DNA from: Verrucomicrobiaceae bacterium
GTDB lineage: Bacteria; Verrucomicrobiota; Verrucomicrobiia; Verrucomicrobiales; Verrucomicrobiaceae
DNA length: 64,000 bases
NCBI GenBank assembly: GCA_015075365.1
Contig: JABTUN010000002.1
Span: forward strand, 558,001 to 622,000
Reading direction: 5' to 3'
Part shown: piece by piece, positions 45,836-54,904 of the stretch
How the letters are laid out: each line of letters opens with the position of its first letter
How positions within the stretch are numbered: the stretch's first letter is position 1
Program-made: the position numbers and the translations under genes
The notes under the pieces: model-generated
Told to the model about the DNA's origin: nothing
Databases searched by the model: none
What the model saw: the letters and a program-made list of their open reading frames with translations, nothing else

Positions 45836-47254
45836 ATGAATCCTGAAACTCATCTCCGCGACATTACCCGCCGCCATTTCTTCAGCCGTTGTGGTGTCGG
45901 CGTTGGCTCCATGGCGCTCGGATCGCTCATGGCACGCGACGCGGCGCTCGCCCCGAAAAGGACGCATTTCCCCGCCAAGGCAAAGAGCGTCATTTTTCTC
46001 TTCATGGCCGGCGGGCCGTCGCAGCTCGACATGTTCACGCGCAAGCGGGAACTGCAGAAGCGCAACGGGCAGCCGATCCCCGAGAGCTTCACCAAAGGCA
46101 AACGCTTTGCCTTCATGGACAGCAGCCATCGCAACAACCTGCTCGCGTCAAAATTTTCCTTCCGCCAGCACGGCCAGTCGGGCGCGTGGGTGAACGACCT
46201 CCTGCCGCACACTGCGTCCATCGTCGATGATCTGGCCTTCATCCACACCTGCAAGACAGACCTCTTCAACCACGCGCCAGCCAAATTCTATATGAACACC
46301 GGCAGCGGCCTCTTCGGCCGCCCCAGCATGGGCGCGTGGGTCACCTACGGTCTCGGCAGCCTTTGCGATGACCTTCCCGGCTTTGTCGTGCTGCAAAGCG
46401 GCCCGCGCGGCCCGCGCGGTGGCGCGGTGCTCTGGGGCAGCGGCGTTTTGCCCACCACCTATCAAGGCGTGCCGCTGCGCAACACAGGTGATCCCATCGT
46501 GAACCTCTCCACTCCCAAGGAAATCAGCCCGGCACAGCAGCGCCAGGTTGTTGATGCCGTGCGCGAGCTGAATCTGAAGCGCCTCGTCGAAACCGGTGAC
46601 CAGGAGATCACCACACGCATCAACGCCTATGAAATGGCCTACCGCATGCAGACCAGCGCGCCGGAGCTGATGGACATCCAGGGCGAAAGCCAGGCCACTC
46701 TCGACCTTTACGGCATCAAGGACATAAAGGAGACCACCTTCGCGCGGAATTGCCTGCTCGCACGCCGCCTCGTTGAACGCGGTGTGCGTTTCGTCCAGCT
46801 TTACGACACCAACTGGGACCACCACGGCGGCCCCACTGAGAACCTGGAGAAGCACATGCCGGAAAAGTGCCGCGACATCGACCAGTCCTGTGCCGCGCTC
46901 GTCAAAGACCTCAAGCAACGCGGCCTGCTCGATGACACCATTGTCATCTGGGGAGGCGAATTCGGCCGCACGCCGATGGGCGAGGTGCGCGAGTCCACCG
47001 GGCGCAACCACCATATCGACGCCTTCACCATGTGGTTTGCCGGCGGTGGCTTCAAACCCGGCGTGCAATACGGTGAGACGGATGAATTCGGCTTCGGTGC
47101 GGTCGAAAACCCCGTCCACGTCCACGACATCCACGCCACCATCCTGCATCAACTCGGGCTCAATCACGAAAGGCTCACCTTCCGCTCCCAGGGTCTCGAT
47201 TTCCGCCTCACCGGCGTCGATCCGGCCAGGGTGGTGAAGGACGTGCTGGCGTGA
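45836..47254 (+). CDS. DUF1501 protein with Tat signal
   Basis: A 472-aa protein of the DUF1501 family, distantly related to sulfatases and phosphatases but without the formylglycine site. The N-terminus has a twin-arginine motif (TRRHFFSRCGVGVGSMALGSLMA). Family segments are KSVIFLFMAGGPSQLDMF, YDTNWDHHGGP, TIVIWGGEFGRTPMGE and GRNHHIDAFTMWFAGGGFKPG. It is normally found next to DUF1549/DUF1553 proteins, as here with the gene at 40581-42884 nearby. The enzymatic role is unknown. Confidence 0.9.
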   Translation: MNPETHLRDITRRHFFSRCGVGVGSMALGSLMARDAALAPKRTHFPAKAKSVIFLFMAGGPSQLDMFTRKRELQKRNGQPIPESFTKGKRFAFMDSSHRNNLLASKFSFRQHGQSGAWVNDLLPHTASIVDDLAFIHTCKTDLFNHAPAKFYMNTGSGLFGRPSMGAWVTYGLGSLCDDLPGFVVLQSGPRGPRGGAVLWGSGVLPTTYQGVPLRNTGDPIVNLSTPKEISPAQQRQVVDAVRELNLKRLVETGDQEITTRINAYEMAYRMQTSAPELMDIQGESQATLDLYGIKDIKETTFARNCLLARRLVERGVRFVQLYDTNWDHHGGPTENLEKHMPEKCRDIDQSCAALVKDLKQRGLLDDTIVIWGGEFGRTPMGEVRESTGRNHHIDAFTMWFAGGGFKPGVQYGETDEFGFGAVENPVHVHDIHATILHQLGLNHERLTFRSQGLDFRLTGVDPARVVKDVLA

Positions 47255-47257
47255 TCG

Positions 47258-48292
47258 TCACTTCCCGCTCGCGCTGCGCCCGGCGTCAATCGGGATGAAG
47301 CCCCTCACCTCCCAAACAGCAGGCTGGCCTTTCCGCTGCCGTGCCAGCCAGTTCAGCGCGGCTTGATGCACGATCTCGTGACCGCCTTCAAAGATGGTCA
47401 CGCGCGTGTTGCCGCTCTTCGCGCGGAAGAGGGGTTTGTTGAGGCCATAGCTCGCGTCTGGCGCGGCAGGAGACCAGCCGGGCGGCGACTTTTGCGTCTC
47501 GTAGAAGGACTTGATGCCTGCGGGATCGAGTCGCGCTTCCGGTTTGACGACGGCGTTGTAGCAGCGCAGCGAGTGCTCGAAGGGCACGCTGCCTTTGCGC
47601 CCGTCGTGAACGCCATGTGCAATGTCCAGCGGCACCGAGGCTGCATGCACGAGACAGCTTTCCGGCGAGCGCTTCCATGCGTCAGCGTCATCCTTTGCGG
47701 GCACCTTGCCGAGCGCTGCGACGATATTTTCGGCGTAGCGATCACTCTTGCCGTTCTTGGTGTGTTCCGCATGCCAGCGCCCCACATCACCGATGCCGCA
47801 CCAGGCGCTCACGCCGGCCCAGATTTCAGGATGCCGGCCCGCCATCTGCATCGCCATGTGTCCGCCGCCGCTCACACCGACGAGATAAATGCGCGTCTCA
47901 TCCACTGCCGTCTGCTTTTTCGCCCATTCCACAGCCTCCACCACATCCTGCACCGCGCGATCACTGCCCAGCGCCTGCGGCGTCCAGTTGGGCCCGCGAA
48001 AATCCGGATGCACAAAGGCCCAGCCCTGCGCGATTGCCCACTCCGCATACACCACGTCACCGCCCGCCGACGCGAAGTTGCTGCTCCAGGTGTGCAGCCC
48101 AACGAGCAGGGGCTTTTTCTCCTTGGAAGCGGGCGTAAACCACATCGCCTTCTGCGTCACGCCATCGCTGGCCGGAATTTCGACCTTCACGACCTGTGCT
48201 GGCCAGGTCACTTTGGGATTCAAGACAGGAACAGTTTGGGCAGGAGAGGTCAATGACACAGCAAGTATGAATATAGGAAGAAGACGAATCAT
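47258..48292 (-). CDS. Secreted alpha/beta hydrolase (prolyl oligopeptidase-like esterase)
   Basis: A 344-aa hydrolase with signal peptide MIRLLPIFILAVSLTSPAQT. The nucleophile elbow G-V-S-G-G (YLVGVSGGGHMAMQMAG) is at about residue 145, with an HTWSSNF oxyanion-hole region before it and FEGGHE supplying the likely catalytic histidine. Family members cleave peptides, or acetyl, feruloyl or other esters; carbohydrate-esterase activity fits the neighbourhood but is inference. It faces the ceramidase operon across 46 bp (divergent promoters). The open frame upstream of 48292 runs antisense to the next gene and is not part of it. Confidence 0.82.
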   Translation of the reverse strand: MIRLLPIFILAVSLTSPAQTVPVLNPKVTWPAQVVKVEIPASDGVTQKAMWFTPASKEKKPLLVGLHTWSSNFASAGGDVVYAEWAIAQGWAFVHPDFRGPNWTPQALGSDRAVQDVVEAVEWAKKQTAVDETRIYLVGVSGGGHMAMQMAGRHPEIWAGVSAWCGIGDVGRWHAEHTKNGKSDRYAENIVAALGKVPAKDDADAWKRSPESCLVHAASVPLDIAHGVHDGRKGSVPFEHSLRCYNAVVKPEARLDPAGIKSFYETQKSPPGWSPAAPDASYGLNKPLFRAKSGNTRVTIFEGGHEIVHQAALNWLARQRKGQPAVWEVRGFIPIDAGRSASGK

Positions 48293-48338
48293 CGCGGAGC
48301 AAAAACGTCGCGTCACCGCGTTTGTTCTCGTCGATGTC

Positions 48339-49703
48339 ATGAAGCTGCTGCCCGCCATCTGCCTCCTGCTCGCCTGTGTCGTTGAAGCGGCAGACGGGCC
48401 TCTGCGCGTCGCCGCCTTCAAAGCGGACGCCACACCGCCTGTCGGATCACCGTTGTGCAATGGCGCGGTGAAGCCGGTGAAGGAGATTGTCACACCGCTG
48501 ACCGCACGCGGCGTGGTGCTGCTCGGAGCGGGCGATCCCATCGTGCTGTGCGCGTTCGACTGGGTCGGCATCGCGAATGAAAGCCATGATGCCTTCCGCG
48601 AGGCGCTCGCGAAGTCTGTGGGCACCTCGCGCGACCGCGTGACCGTCCACACACTGCACCAGCATGACGCGCCGGGCAGTGATTTCGCCACCGAGCGCCT
48701 GTTGACCGAGCACGGGCTGCCCGGCTTGTATTCCAACGCCGCATTTGATCGCGAGGTGATGCTGCGCGTCGCCCATGCCGCGAAAGGTTCGCTTTCCACC
48801 GCGCAAACGGTCACGCACATCGGCCTCGGCAGCGGCAAGGTGGCGCAGGTGGCATCAAATCGCCGCATCCTCGGTCCGCTCGGCAAGGTCATCCTTCAGC
48901 GCCAAAGCGCCGGTGGAAAAAACCCAGCCGCACGCGAGGCCCCCGAGGGCACGATCGATCCTCTCGTGCGCTTGATCGCCTTTTGGAACGAGGACAAGCC
49001 CGTCGCCGCGCTCACCTACTACGCCACGCATCCGCAGAGCTACTACGGCCAGGGCCTCGTGAATTGGGACTTCGTCGGCATGGCGCGCGAGATGCGTGCT
49101 GAGGCTCTACCCGGTGTCGCCTTTGTGCATTTCGATGGCGCGGGCGGCAATGTCGCCGCCGGCAAATACAACGATGGCGCGAAGGAAAACCGACCAGAGC
49201 TCGCCCAGCGCCTCGCCGATGGCATGAAGCTCGCCTGGCACACTCAAGAGAAGCATCCCCTCCGCGCTGCGGACATCACTTGGCGTGTCGAGCCTGTCGC
49301 CATGCCCGTGCGCGACACGTTGATCGAAGAACAGCTTCTCGCGAAACTCACCGACACCTCGCTCAAGCAACCCGACCGCGTCCGCGCCGCGCGTGATCTC
49401 ACTTTTCTCCGACGCACGAGCGGCGGGCATCAGATTCCGCTTTCCTGCCTTCGCCTCGGCCCCGCGCGCGTGTTGCACATGCCCGGCGAGCTGTTCGTCG
49501 AGTATCAGCTCGCCGCGCAGCAGATGCGCCCGGAAGATTTCATCGCCATGGCCGCGTATGGCGACTACGGCACCGGCTATATTGGCACCGCGATCGCCTA
49601 CACGCAGGGCGGCTACGAAACCGGCATCGTCTCCCGTGTCGCCCCGCAGGTGGAAAAGGTGCTGATGGATGCGATGCGGAAACTGCTCTCCGAAGCACCA
49701 TGA
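48339..49703 (+). CDS. Neutral/alkaline ceramidase-like protein, copy 1
   Basis: A 454-aa exported protein (signal MKLLPAICLLLACVVEAA) similar to the N-terminal catalytic domain of neutral ceramidases. Zinc-site-like segments are HTLHQHDAPGSD, YYATHPQSYYG and DGAGGNVAAGKYNDG. Copy 2 at 50668-51981 matches it throughout, so the two arose by duplication. True ceramidases are longer and carry a C-terminal Ig-like domain that is missing here, so the substrate may not be ceramide; an amide bond in a lipid or an amino sugar is possible. It is the first gene of an operon with ATGA overlaps. Confidence 0.82.
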   Translation: MKLLPAICLLLACVVEAADGPLRVAAFKADATPPVGSPLCNGAVKPVKEIVTPLTARGVVLLGAGDPIVLCAFDWVGIANESHDAFREALAKSVGTSRDRVTVHTLHQHDAPGSDFATERLLTEHGLPGLYSNAAFDREVMLRVAHAAKGSLSTAQTVTHIGLGSGKVAQVASNRRILGPLGKVILQRQSAGGKNPAAREAPEGTIDPLVRLIAFWNEDKPVAALTYYATHPQSYYGQGLVNWDFVGMAREMRAEALPGVAFVHFDGAGGNVAAGKYNDGAKENRPELAQRLADGMKLAWHTQEKHPLRAADITWRVEPVAMPVRDTLIEEQLLAKLTDTSLKQPDRVRAARDLTFLRRTSGGHQIPLSCLRLGPARVLHMPGELFVEYQLAAQQMRPEDFIAMAAYGDYGTGYIGTAIAYTQGGYETGIVSRVAPQVEKVLMDAMRKLLSEAP

Positions 49704-50671
49704 ACCGCCGCTCCATGCTTCACGGACTCGCATTAGGCGCCGCCTTGCCTGCGCTGAAAGCCGCGTCACCACCCAGGAAGCAGGCATTGATCGCGATCAC
49801 GTTTGATCTGGAGATGTCGCGGAACTTTCCACGACCGGAGGACACGCACTGGGATTATGAAAAAGGAAACCTCAACCCGGAGACAAAACGCTACGCCATC
49901 GAGGCCGCGCGGCGGGTGAAGGCCCATGGCGGCGTGATGCATTTCTTCGCCGTCGGGCAGGTCTTTGAGCAAGAAAACGTGGACTGGCTGCGCGAGCTGC
50001 ATGAGGCCGGCCACCGCATCGGCAACCACACCTACGACCACATCAACATCACCGCCGCGTCCCCTGGCGATCTCCAGCATCGCTTCCGCCGCGCTCCGTG
50101 GCTCATCGGGGGCAAGGAGACGGCCAAAGTCGTGCGTGAAAACATCGTGCTTTGCTCGCAGGCCATGCAGCAGCGCCTTGGTTTCGCGCCCTTGGGTTTC
50201 CGCACGCCGGGTGGGTTTCGCGATGGCTTGCAGGATCGCGCCGATCTCCGCGCGATGCTGCGCGAGCTTGGCTTCGACTGGATCAGCTCGAAATACCCAG
50301 GTCATGCCATCAACAAGCCTGGAGAGCCACCGACGTCCGCTGTCCTTGAGAGCATCGTTGCGGCACAGGCCGCCGCACAGCCGTTTCGCTACCCGGACGG
50401 TCTTTTGGAGATTCCCATGAGCCCGATCAGCGACGTCGGCGCCTTTCGCACCTGCCGCTGGTCGCTGGATGATTTTCTCAAAGCAATCCATCTCGCTGCG
50501 ACGTGGTGCATCGAGAACGGAGCGGTGTTTGACCTGCTCTGCCATCCCTCGGCCATGTATCCCAGCGATCCCGAGCACCGCACGATCGAACTCATCTGTG
50601 ATCTTGTGCATCAGGCCGGTGACCGCGCCCGCATCGCCACGCTGGATCAAATCGCCGCGCAAATCCCATGA
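49700..50671 (+). CDS. Polysaccharide deacetylase
   Basis: A 323-aa NodB-fold deacetylase. The N-terminus is a Tat-like signal (MNRRSMLHGLALGAALPAL). The metal-binding pattern is ITFDLEMS (motif 1) and GNHTYDHINIT (motif 2, H-x3-H type), and GFRTPGG (motif 3). It removes acetyl groups from N-acetylated sugars, or may act on peptidoglycan. It is set between the two ceramidase-like genes and overlaps both by ATGA, so all three are translated together and probably work on the same substrate. Confidence 0.88.
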   Translation: MNRRSMLHGLALGAALPALKAASPPRKQALIAITFDLEMSRNFPRPEDTHWDYEKGNLNPETKRYAIEAARRVKAHGGVMHFFAVGQVFEQENVDWLRELHEAGHRIGNHTYDHINITAASPGDLQHRFRRAPWLIGGKETAKVVRENIVLCSQAMQQRLGFAPLGFRTPGGFRDGLQDRADLRAMLRELGFDWISSKYPGHAINKPGEPPTSAVLESIVAAQAAAQPFRYPDGLLEIPMSPISDVGAFRTCRWSLDDFLKAIHLAATWCIENGAVFDLLCHPSAMYPSDPEHRTIELICDLVHQAGDRARIATLDQIAAQIP

Positions 50672-51981
50672 AACACCTGCTCCTTGCCCTCTCGCTCCTC
50701 ACTTGCCCGGCGCTCGCCGTGCAGATCGTCACCTTCCGCGCCGATGTCACACCGCCCATCGGGGCACCCTTGTGCGGCGGTTTGGTGAAACCCGCCGTTG
50801 GCGTCAGCGAGCCGCTGCTGGCGCTCGGCGTGGTGCTCTTGAGCGATGAAAAGCCCGTCGTCCTCTGCGCGATCGACTTCTGCGAGATCCGCGGCGCGGA
50901 TCACATTCACTGGCGTGAGGTTTTGGCGAAAGCGGCGGGTACATCAGCGGAGCGCGTCGCCCTGCACTCGCTGCATCAGCACAACGCGCCGCTCGTGGAC
51001 AATGCCGTGCAAAAGATGTTGCCCGAAATCGGCATCCTCGATGCCGCTGCGACCGAAAAAGCCATCCAAGACGTCGCCGCGGCCATCAAAGCTGCTTTGA
51101 AGTCTCCTCAGCCCGTCACGCACATCTCCACCGGCGAGGCCAAAGTGCTCGAAGTGGCCGGAAATCGACGCGTGCAGGTCATCGACGGCAAAGTCGGCAA
51201 AATGCGCGGCAGCGGCAGCAAGGACCCGGAACTGCGTGCGCTGCCCGAAGGCCTCATCGACCCGTTTTTGAAGACCGTGAGCTTTTGGGACGGCGAAAAG
51301 AAGCTCGCCGCGCTCCACTACTACGCCACACACCCGATGAGCTACTACGGCGACGGCATTGTGAGCCATGACTTCGCCGGCATCGCTCGTGAAAAGCGCA
51401 CGCAGGAAGATGGCGTGCCGCACATCTACTTCACCGGCTGCGGTGGAAACATCGGCGCGGGCAAATACAACGATGGCACGCCGCCCATGCGCCCCCTGCT
51501 CGCTGGTCGCATCCACGCCGCGATGGTCGAATCGGAGCAAAACGCGAAACGCGTGCCTCTCACCAAGCTCGCGTGGAAGCATGCGCCGGTCGTTTTGCAG
51601 CCCGATCCAGAATTCCCCGAGGAGCGCATGCTCAAAGTGCTCCAAAACACCGAAACGCGGCCCACCACACGCATCACCGCCGCGCTGCGTCTCGGCTTCA
51701 TCCGCCATCGCGAGCCGATTCCCTTCACCAGCCTCCATCTCGGCGATGACGTCTGCCTCATTCACTTGCCCGGTGAGAGCTTCGTCGAGTATCAACTCTT
51801 CGCCCAGCAGCAGCGCCCCGGCGGTTTCGTCTGCACCGCCAGCTACGGCGATGGCGTCACCGGCTACATTCCACTCGAGCAGTCCTTCGCCGAAGGCGGC
51901 TACGAGCCCTCGCAGGCCTACGCGGCTCCAAACTCCGAAAAAGTGATCAAACAGACCCTCTCGGACCTTTTGAAGAAATGA
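50668..51981 (+). CDS. Neutral/alkaline ceramidase-like protein, copy 2
   Basis: A 437-aa paralog of the protein at 48339-49703, with signal MKHLLLALSLLTCPALA. The same putative zinc motifs occur: HSLHQHNAPLVD, YYATHPMSYYG and GCGGNIGAGKYNDG. The two differ across most other positions, so the duplication is old and specificities may differ. It overlaps the deacetylase and the next gene (ATGA at both ends). Confidence 0.82.
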   Translation: MKHLLLALSLLTCPALAVQIVTFRADVTPPIGAPLCGGLVKPAVGVSEPLLALGVVLLSDEKPVVLCAIDFCEIRGADHIHWREVLAKAAGTSAERVALHSLHQHNAPLVDNAVQKMLPEIGILDAAATEKAIQDVAAAIKAALKSPQPVTHISTGEAKVLEVAGNRRVQVIDGKVGKMRGSGSKDPELRALPEGLIDPFLKTVSFWDGEKKLAALHYYATHPMSYYGDGIVSHDFAGIAREKRTQEDGVPHIYFTGCGGNIGAGKYNDGTPPMRPLLAGRIHAAMVESEQNAKRVPLTKLAWKHAPVVLQPDPEFPEERMLKVLQNTETRPTTRITAALRLGFIRHREPIPFTSLHLGDDVCLIHLPGESFVEYQLFAQQQRPGGFVCTASYGDGVTGYIPLEQSFAEGGYEPSQAYAAPNSEKVIKQTLSDLLKK

Positions 51982-52976
51982 CCATGAAACGCATCCTCCT
52001 TTCCTTCCTCGTCGCAAGCACGGCTCTCGCTCAAAACGACCTCAAACCGCTCCGTGCGGGCATCGTGGGCCTCGACACGTCGCATGTGCCGGCGTTTACG
52101 AAGCTCTTCAACAAAGGCGAGACAGAGGGCGAGCTGGCAGGCATCAAAGTGACCACCGGCTACACCGGCGGCACGGACATGCCGGCCAGCGCCACGCGGA
52201 AAGAGAAATTCACGCAACAACTGCGCGACATGGGGGTGGAGATCGTGCCGACGATCCCTGAACTGCTCGCCAAAGTCGATGTGGTGCTGTTGGAGAGCGT
52301 GGATGGCCGCATCCACCTCCAGGAGGCGCGGGAGATTTTCAAAGCGGGCAAGCCGGTCTTCATCGACAAGCCGCTCGCTGGCACGCTGGCGGAGGCCATT
52401 GCCATCGTGGAGCTGGCAAAGAAGCACAACGTGCCGTTTCTCAGCAGCTCCTCCTCGCGTTTCGGCGCGGAGATGGTTGCGCTGAAGGCCAATGCGGATC
52501 TCGGCGACATCCTCGGTGCGCAGACTTGGGGCCCGTGTTCTTACCAGGAGGGCACGCCGGACTTTTTCTTCTACGGCATCCACGGCGTCGAGGCGCTCTA
52601 CACGCTCATGGGCACGGGCTGCGAGACTGTTTCGCGTGTGAAAGCGGGCAATCATGACGTCGCCACTGGCGTGTGGAAGGATGGTCGCGTCGGCGCGTAT
52701 CGCGGCATCGTGAAGGGCAAAGCCGACTTCGGCGCGGTGGCCTACGGCAGTAAATCCATCGGACAGGCCGCGAAGGCGGTGAGCTATGAGGGACTCTGCC
52801 GCCAGATCGGCAAATTCTTCCGCACCGGTCAGCCGCCCGTCAGCGCCGAGGAGACCATCGAGATCTTCACCTTCATGGAAGCCGCTGACGAGAGCCTCCG
52901 CCAGGGCGGCAAGCCTGTCGCGCTGGCCGATGTGCTCGCCAAAGCGAAGGCGGAGGCGGCGAAACTCATCAAGTAA
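51978..52976 (+). CDS. Gfo/Idh/MocA-type oxidoreductase, secreted form
   Basis: A 332-aa NAD(P)-dependent oxidoreductase-like protein. A signal peptide (MKRILLSFLVASTALAQ) precedes the Rossmann region, where the usual GxGxxG is replaced by RAGIVGLDTSH, an unusual form. The conserved E-K-P motif appears as FIDKPLAG, so the catalytic-type lysine is kept while Glu is replaced by Asp. Family members act on sugars. Export with a modified nucleotide site suggests a specialised or non-redox role. The ATG at 51978 overlaps the previous stop; ATG 51984 is equally possible. Confidence 0.8.
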   Translation: MTMKRILLSFLVASTALAQNDLKPLRAGIVGLDTSHVPAFTKLFNKGETEGELAGIKVTTGYTGGTDMPASATRKEKFTQQLRDMGVEIVPTIPELLAKVDVVLLESVDGRIHLQEAREIFKAGKPVFIDKPLAGTLAEAIAIVELAKKHNVPFLSSSSSRFGAEMVALKANADLGDILGAQTWGPCSYQEGTPDFFFYGIHGVEALYTLMGTGCETVSRVKAGNHDVATGVWKDGRVGAYRGIVKGKADFGAVAYGSKSIGQAAKAVSYEGLCRQIGKFFRTGQPPVSAEETIEIFTFMEAADESLRQGGKPVALADVLAKAKAEAAKLIK

Positions 52977-52980
52977 GCTC

Positions 52981-54021
52981 ATGCGCACGCTGCTGTTCTT
53001 TTTCATCGGGCTGTTGGCCGTTCCAGGTGCCGAACCGCCTCAAGTGAGCGTTTCAAACATCCGCCGCGTCTTCTACAACGGCGAGCACAACGCCTTCACG
53101 GACCTCGTGCGCTTCAAAGGCGCGTTTTACCTGTGCTTCCGCAGTTGTCCGGACGGCCACATGGTCTTCAACACCGCCTCGGTGATCGTTTTGCGCAGCA
53201 CAGATGAAGGCGCGACATGGCAGCCGGTGCATCGCTTCAGCGTGAAGGATCGCGACACGCGCGATCCGCACTTCCTTGTCTTCAAAGAACGGCTCTTCGT
53301 CTATTCAGGCACTTGGTGGACCGGCCCTGGCCTGCTTGATCGCAAGGACTACGACATGAATAAGCAGCTCGGCTACGCCGTGTCCTCCGCAGATGGCACC
53401 CAATGGACTGAGCCGACACTGTTGGAGGGCACTTTCGGCTACTACATCTGGCGTGCAGCCTCGCACGACGGAAAAGTGTATCTCTGCGGCCGACGGAAGG
53501 CCAACTTCGCCGTCGAAGTCATGGGCGAGCGCGGCCACAACCAGTCCATCATGCTCGAAAGCGACGACGGCATCATCTTCCGCCATCGCGCCTACTTCCA
53601 GGAAACCGGCGGCAACGAAACCGCCTTCTTCTTTGAGAAGGACGGCAGTGTCCTGGCCTTGGATCGCAATGGAGGAGGCAACTCGATGCTGTGCAGTTCC
53701 AAACCGCCCTACACCGAGTGGAATCGCCGTCCGCTCGATCGTTTTGTTGGAGGACCGCTGCTGGTGAAATGGGGCGAGCACGTTCTCGTCGGTGGACGCA
53801 ATCAAACCAAGGATCGCGGCCCCAAAACCTCCCTCGGCTGGCTCATCAACGACAAGTTCCACGAGTTCGCCGAACTCCCCAGCGGCGGCGACAACTCGTA
53901 TCCTGGCTTCATCGAGCTCTCGCCGACCAAGGGCCTCATCTCGTGGTATTCGAGCCACGAAAAGGACGATACGGGCAAGACGATCACGGCGATTTACATG
54001 GCCGAGCTGAGACACCGCTGA
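52981..54021 (+). CDS. Secreted BNR-repeat / sialidase-fold protein
   Basis: A 346-aa exported protein (signal MRTLLFFFIGLLAVPGAE) with a six-bladed propeller-type sequence. Asp-box-like turns are visible (VLRSTDEGATWQPV, SSADGTQWTEP, LESDDGIIFRH). The N-terminal FYNGEHNAFTDLVRFKG and the pattern RDTRDPHFL are as in sialidase-like glycoside hydrolases, but I cannot place the arginine triad with certainty. It is 4 bp after the oxidoreductase and is the last gene of the operon that starts at 48339. Confidence 0.72.
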   Translation: MRTLLFFFIGLLAVPGAEPPQVSVSNIRRVFYNGEHNAFTDLVRFKGAFYLCFRSCPDGHMVFNTASVIVLRSTDEGATWQPVHRFSVKDRDTRDPHFLVFKERLFVYSGTWWTGPGLLDRKDYDMNKQLGYAVSSADGTQWTEPTLLEGTFGYYIWRAASHDGKVYLCGRRKANFAVEVMGERGHNQSIMLESDDGIIFRHRAYFQETGGNETAFFFEKDGSVLALDRNGGGNSMLCSSKPPYTEWNRRPLDRFVGGPLLVKWGEHVLVGGRNQTKDRGPKTSLGWLINDKFHEFAELPSGGDNSYPGFIELSPTKGLISWYSSHEKDDTGKTITAIYMAELRHR

Positions 54022-54052
54022 GCGCCTGGAAAGAAGCGGCTTGCTCGCATTG

Positions 54053-54086
54053 TTTCTAAATCTGCAATGGATTGCAGATTTAGAAA
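54053..54086. promoter_or_regulatory. Perfect 34-bp palindrome at the IclR gene start (likely operator)
   Basis: The arms TTTCTAAATCTGCAAT (54053-54068) and ATTGCAGATTTAGAAA (54071-54086) are exact inverted copies around GG. The last base is the A of the regulator's ATG. IclR proteins bind palindromes of similar form in their own promoter regions, so autoregulation is likely. It lacks a T-run, so it is not a normal terminator. Confidence 0.7.
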
Positions 54087-54904
54087 TGACTCGCCGTGCT
54101 GCCACATCACGAAAAAAGCCCTCCTCCGTCCACGACTCCGGTTTCAGCACACCGAGCCTGGATCGTGCTCTCGCGGTGCTTCGCTGCCTGGGCGGTGCTT
54201 CGGGCGGGTTGACGCTTTCTGAGATTGCAGTGCGGCTGGGTCTTTCTTTGAACTTTGTCTATCGGGTCACGCAGTCGCTCGTGGCGCATGGCTACATCGT
54301 GCGGGATGCGGAGAGGCGCTTCAGCATCGGGGCGCAGATGCTCTCCCTCTGCCAGCCGGTGGTGGATGATGTGCCGCTGGCGGAGGCGGCCCTGCCTGCA
54401 ATGCGCTGGCTGAGCGAGCAGACGGGCGAGGCGGCGCATCTCGGCATCGTCAGCGGCCATGAGGGCATCGTGCTGGAGCGCGTGATCGGGAAGGCGTTGA
54501 TCAAGTTTTACGTCGAGCGTGGCACGCGTTTCCCGCTGCACACGAGCGGTCCGGGCAAGGCCATGCTGGCCTTCATGCCGGAGGCGGAGCGGGATGAAAT
54601 CATCGCCGGCATGAAGTTCGAGCGCTTCCAGCCGTGGACGATCTCGAACCGCATGGACTTCCTCAAATGCCTCGAAGACGTGCGGAAAAAGGGCTGGGCG
54701 GTGGATGCAGGCGAGCACTTGGAGGGGCACCACTGCCTCGGCGCTCCCATTCTTGACGCGGAAGGAAACGCCATCGCCAGCCTGTGGATCACCGGCCCCG
54801 GACAGCGCCTCGCGGAGGAACGCATGGTGAAACTGGCCCCCATGGTGAAAAAGGCCGCGCGCATGACCGAGGCCATGCTGAGAAGGGAGGCGGTTCTGAC
54901 ATGA
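54086..54904 (+). CDS. IclR family transcriptional regulator
   Basis: A 272-aa regulator. The winged helix-turn-helix lies at about 25-85 (SLDRALAVLRCLGGASGGLTLSEIAVRLGLSLNFVYRVTQSLVAHGYI) and the effector-binding domain at about 110-260 (GEAAHLGIVSGHEGIVLERV, FPLHTSGPGKAMLAF, GWAVDAGEHLEGHHCLGAPI). Typical ligands are aromatic or sugar acids. I choose ATG 54086; the frame extends 15 codons through the palindrome, which would put the operator inside the gene. Its stop overlaps the start of the DUF1592 gene (ATGA), which it probably controls along with the downstream genes. Confidence 0.9.
   Translation: MTRRAATSRKKPSSVHDSGFSTPSLDRALAVLRCLGGASGGLTLSEIAVRLGLSLNFVYRVTQSLVAHGYIVRDAERRFSIGAQMLSLCQPVVDDVPLAEAALPAMRWLSEQTGEAAHLGIVSGHEGIVLERVIGKALIKFYVERGTRFPLHTSGPGKAMLAFMPEAERDEIIAGMKFERFQPWTISNRMDFLKCLEDVRKKGWAVDAGEHLEGHHCLGAPILDAEGNAIASLWITGPGQRLAEERMVKLAPMVKKAARMTEAMLRREAVLT

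Noticed and set aside
47889-48338. 150-codon N-terminal extension of the first ceramidase-like gene
   Set aside because: It is antisense to the alpha/beta hydrolase; the ATG at 48339 begins a clear signal peptide.
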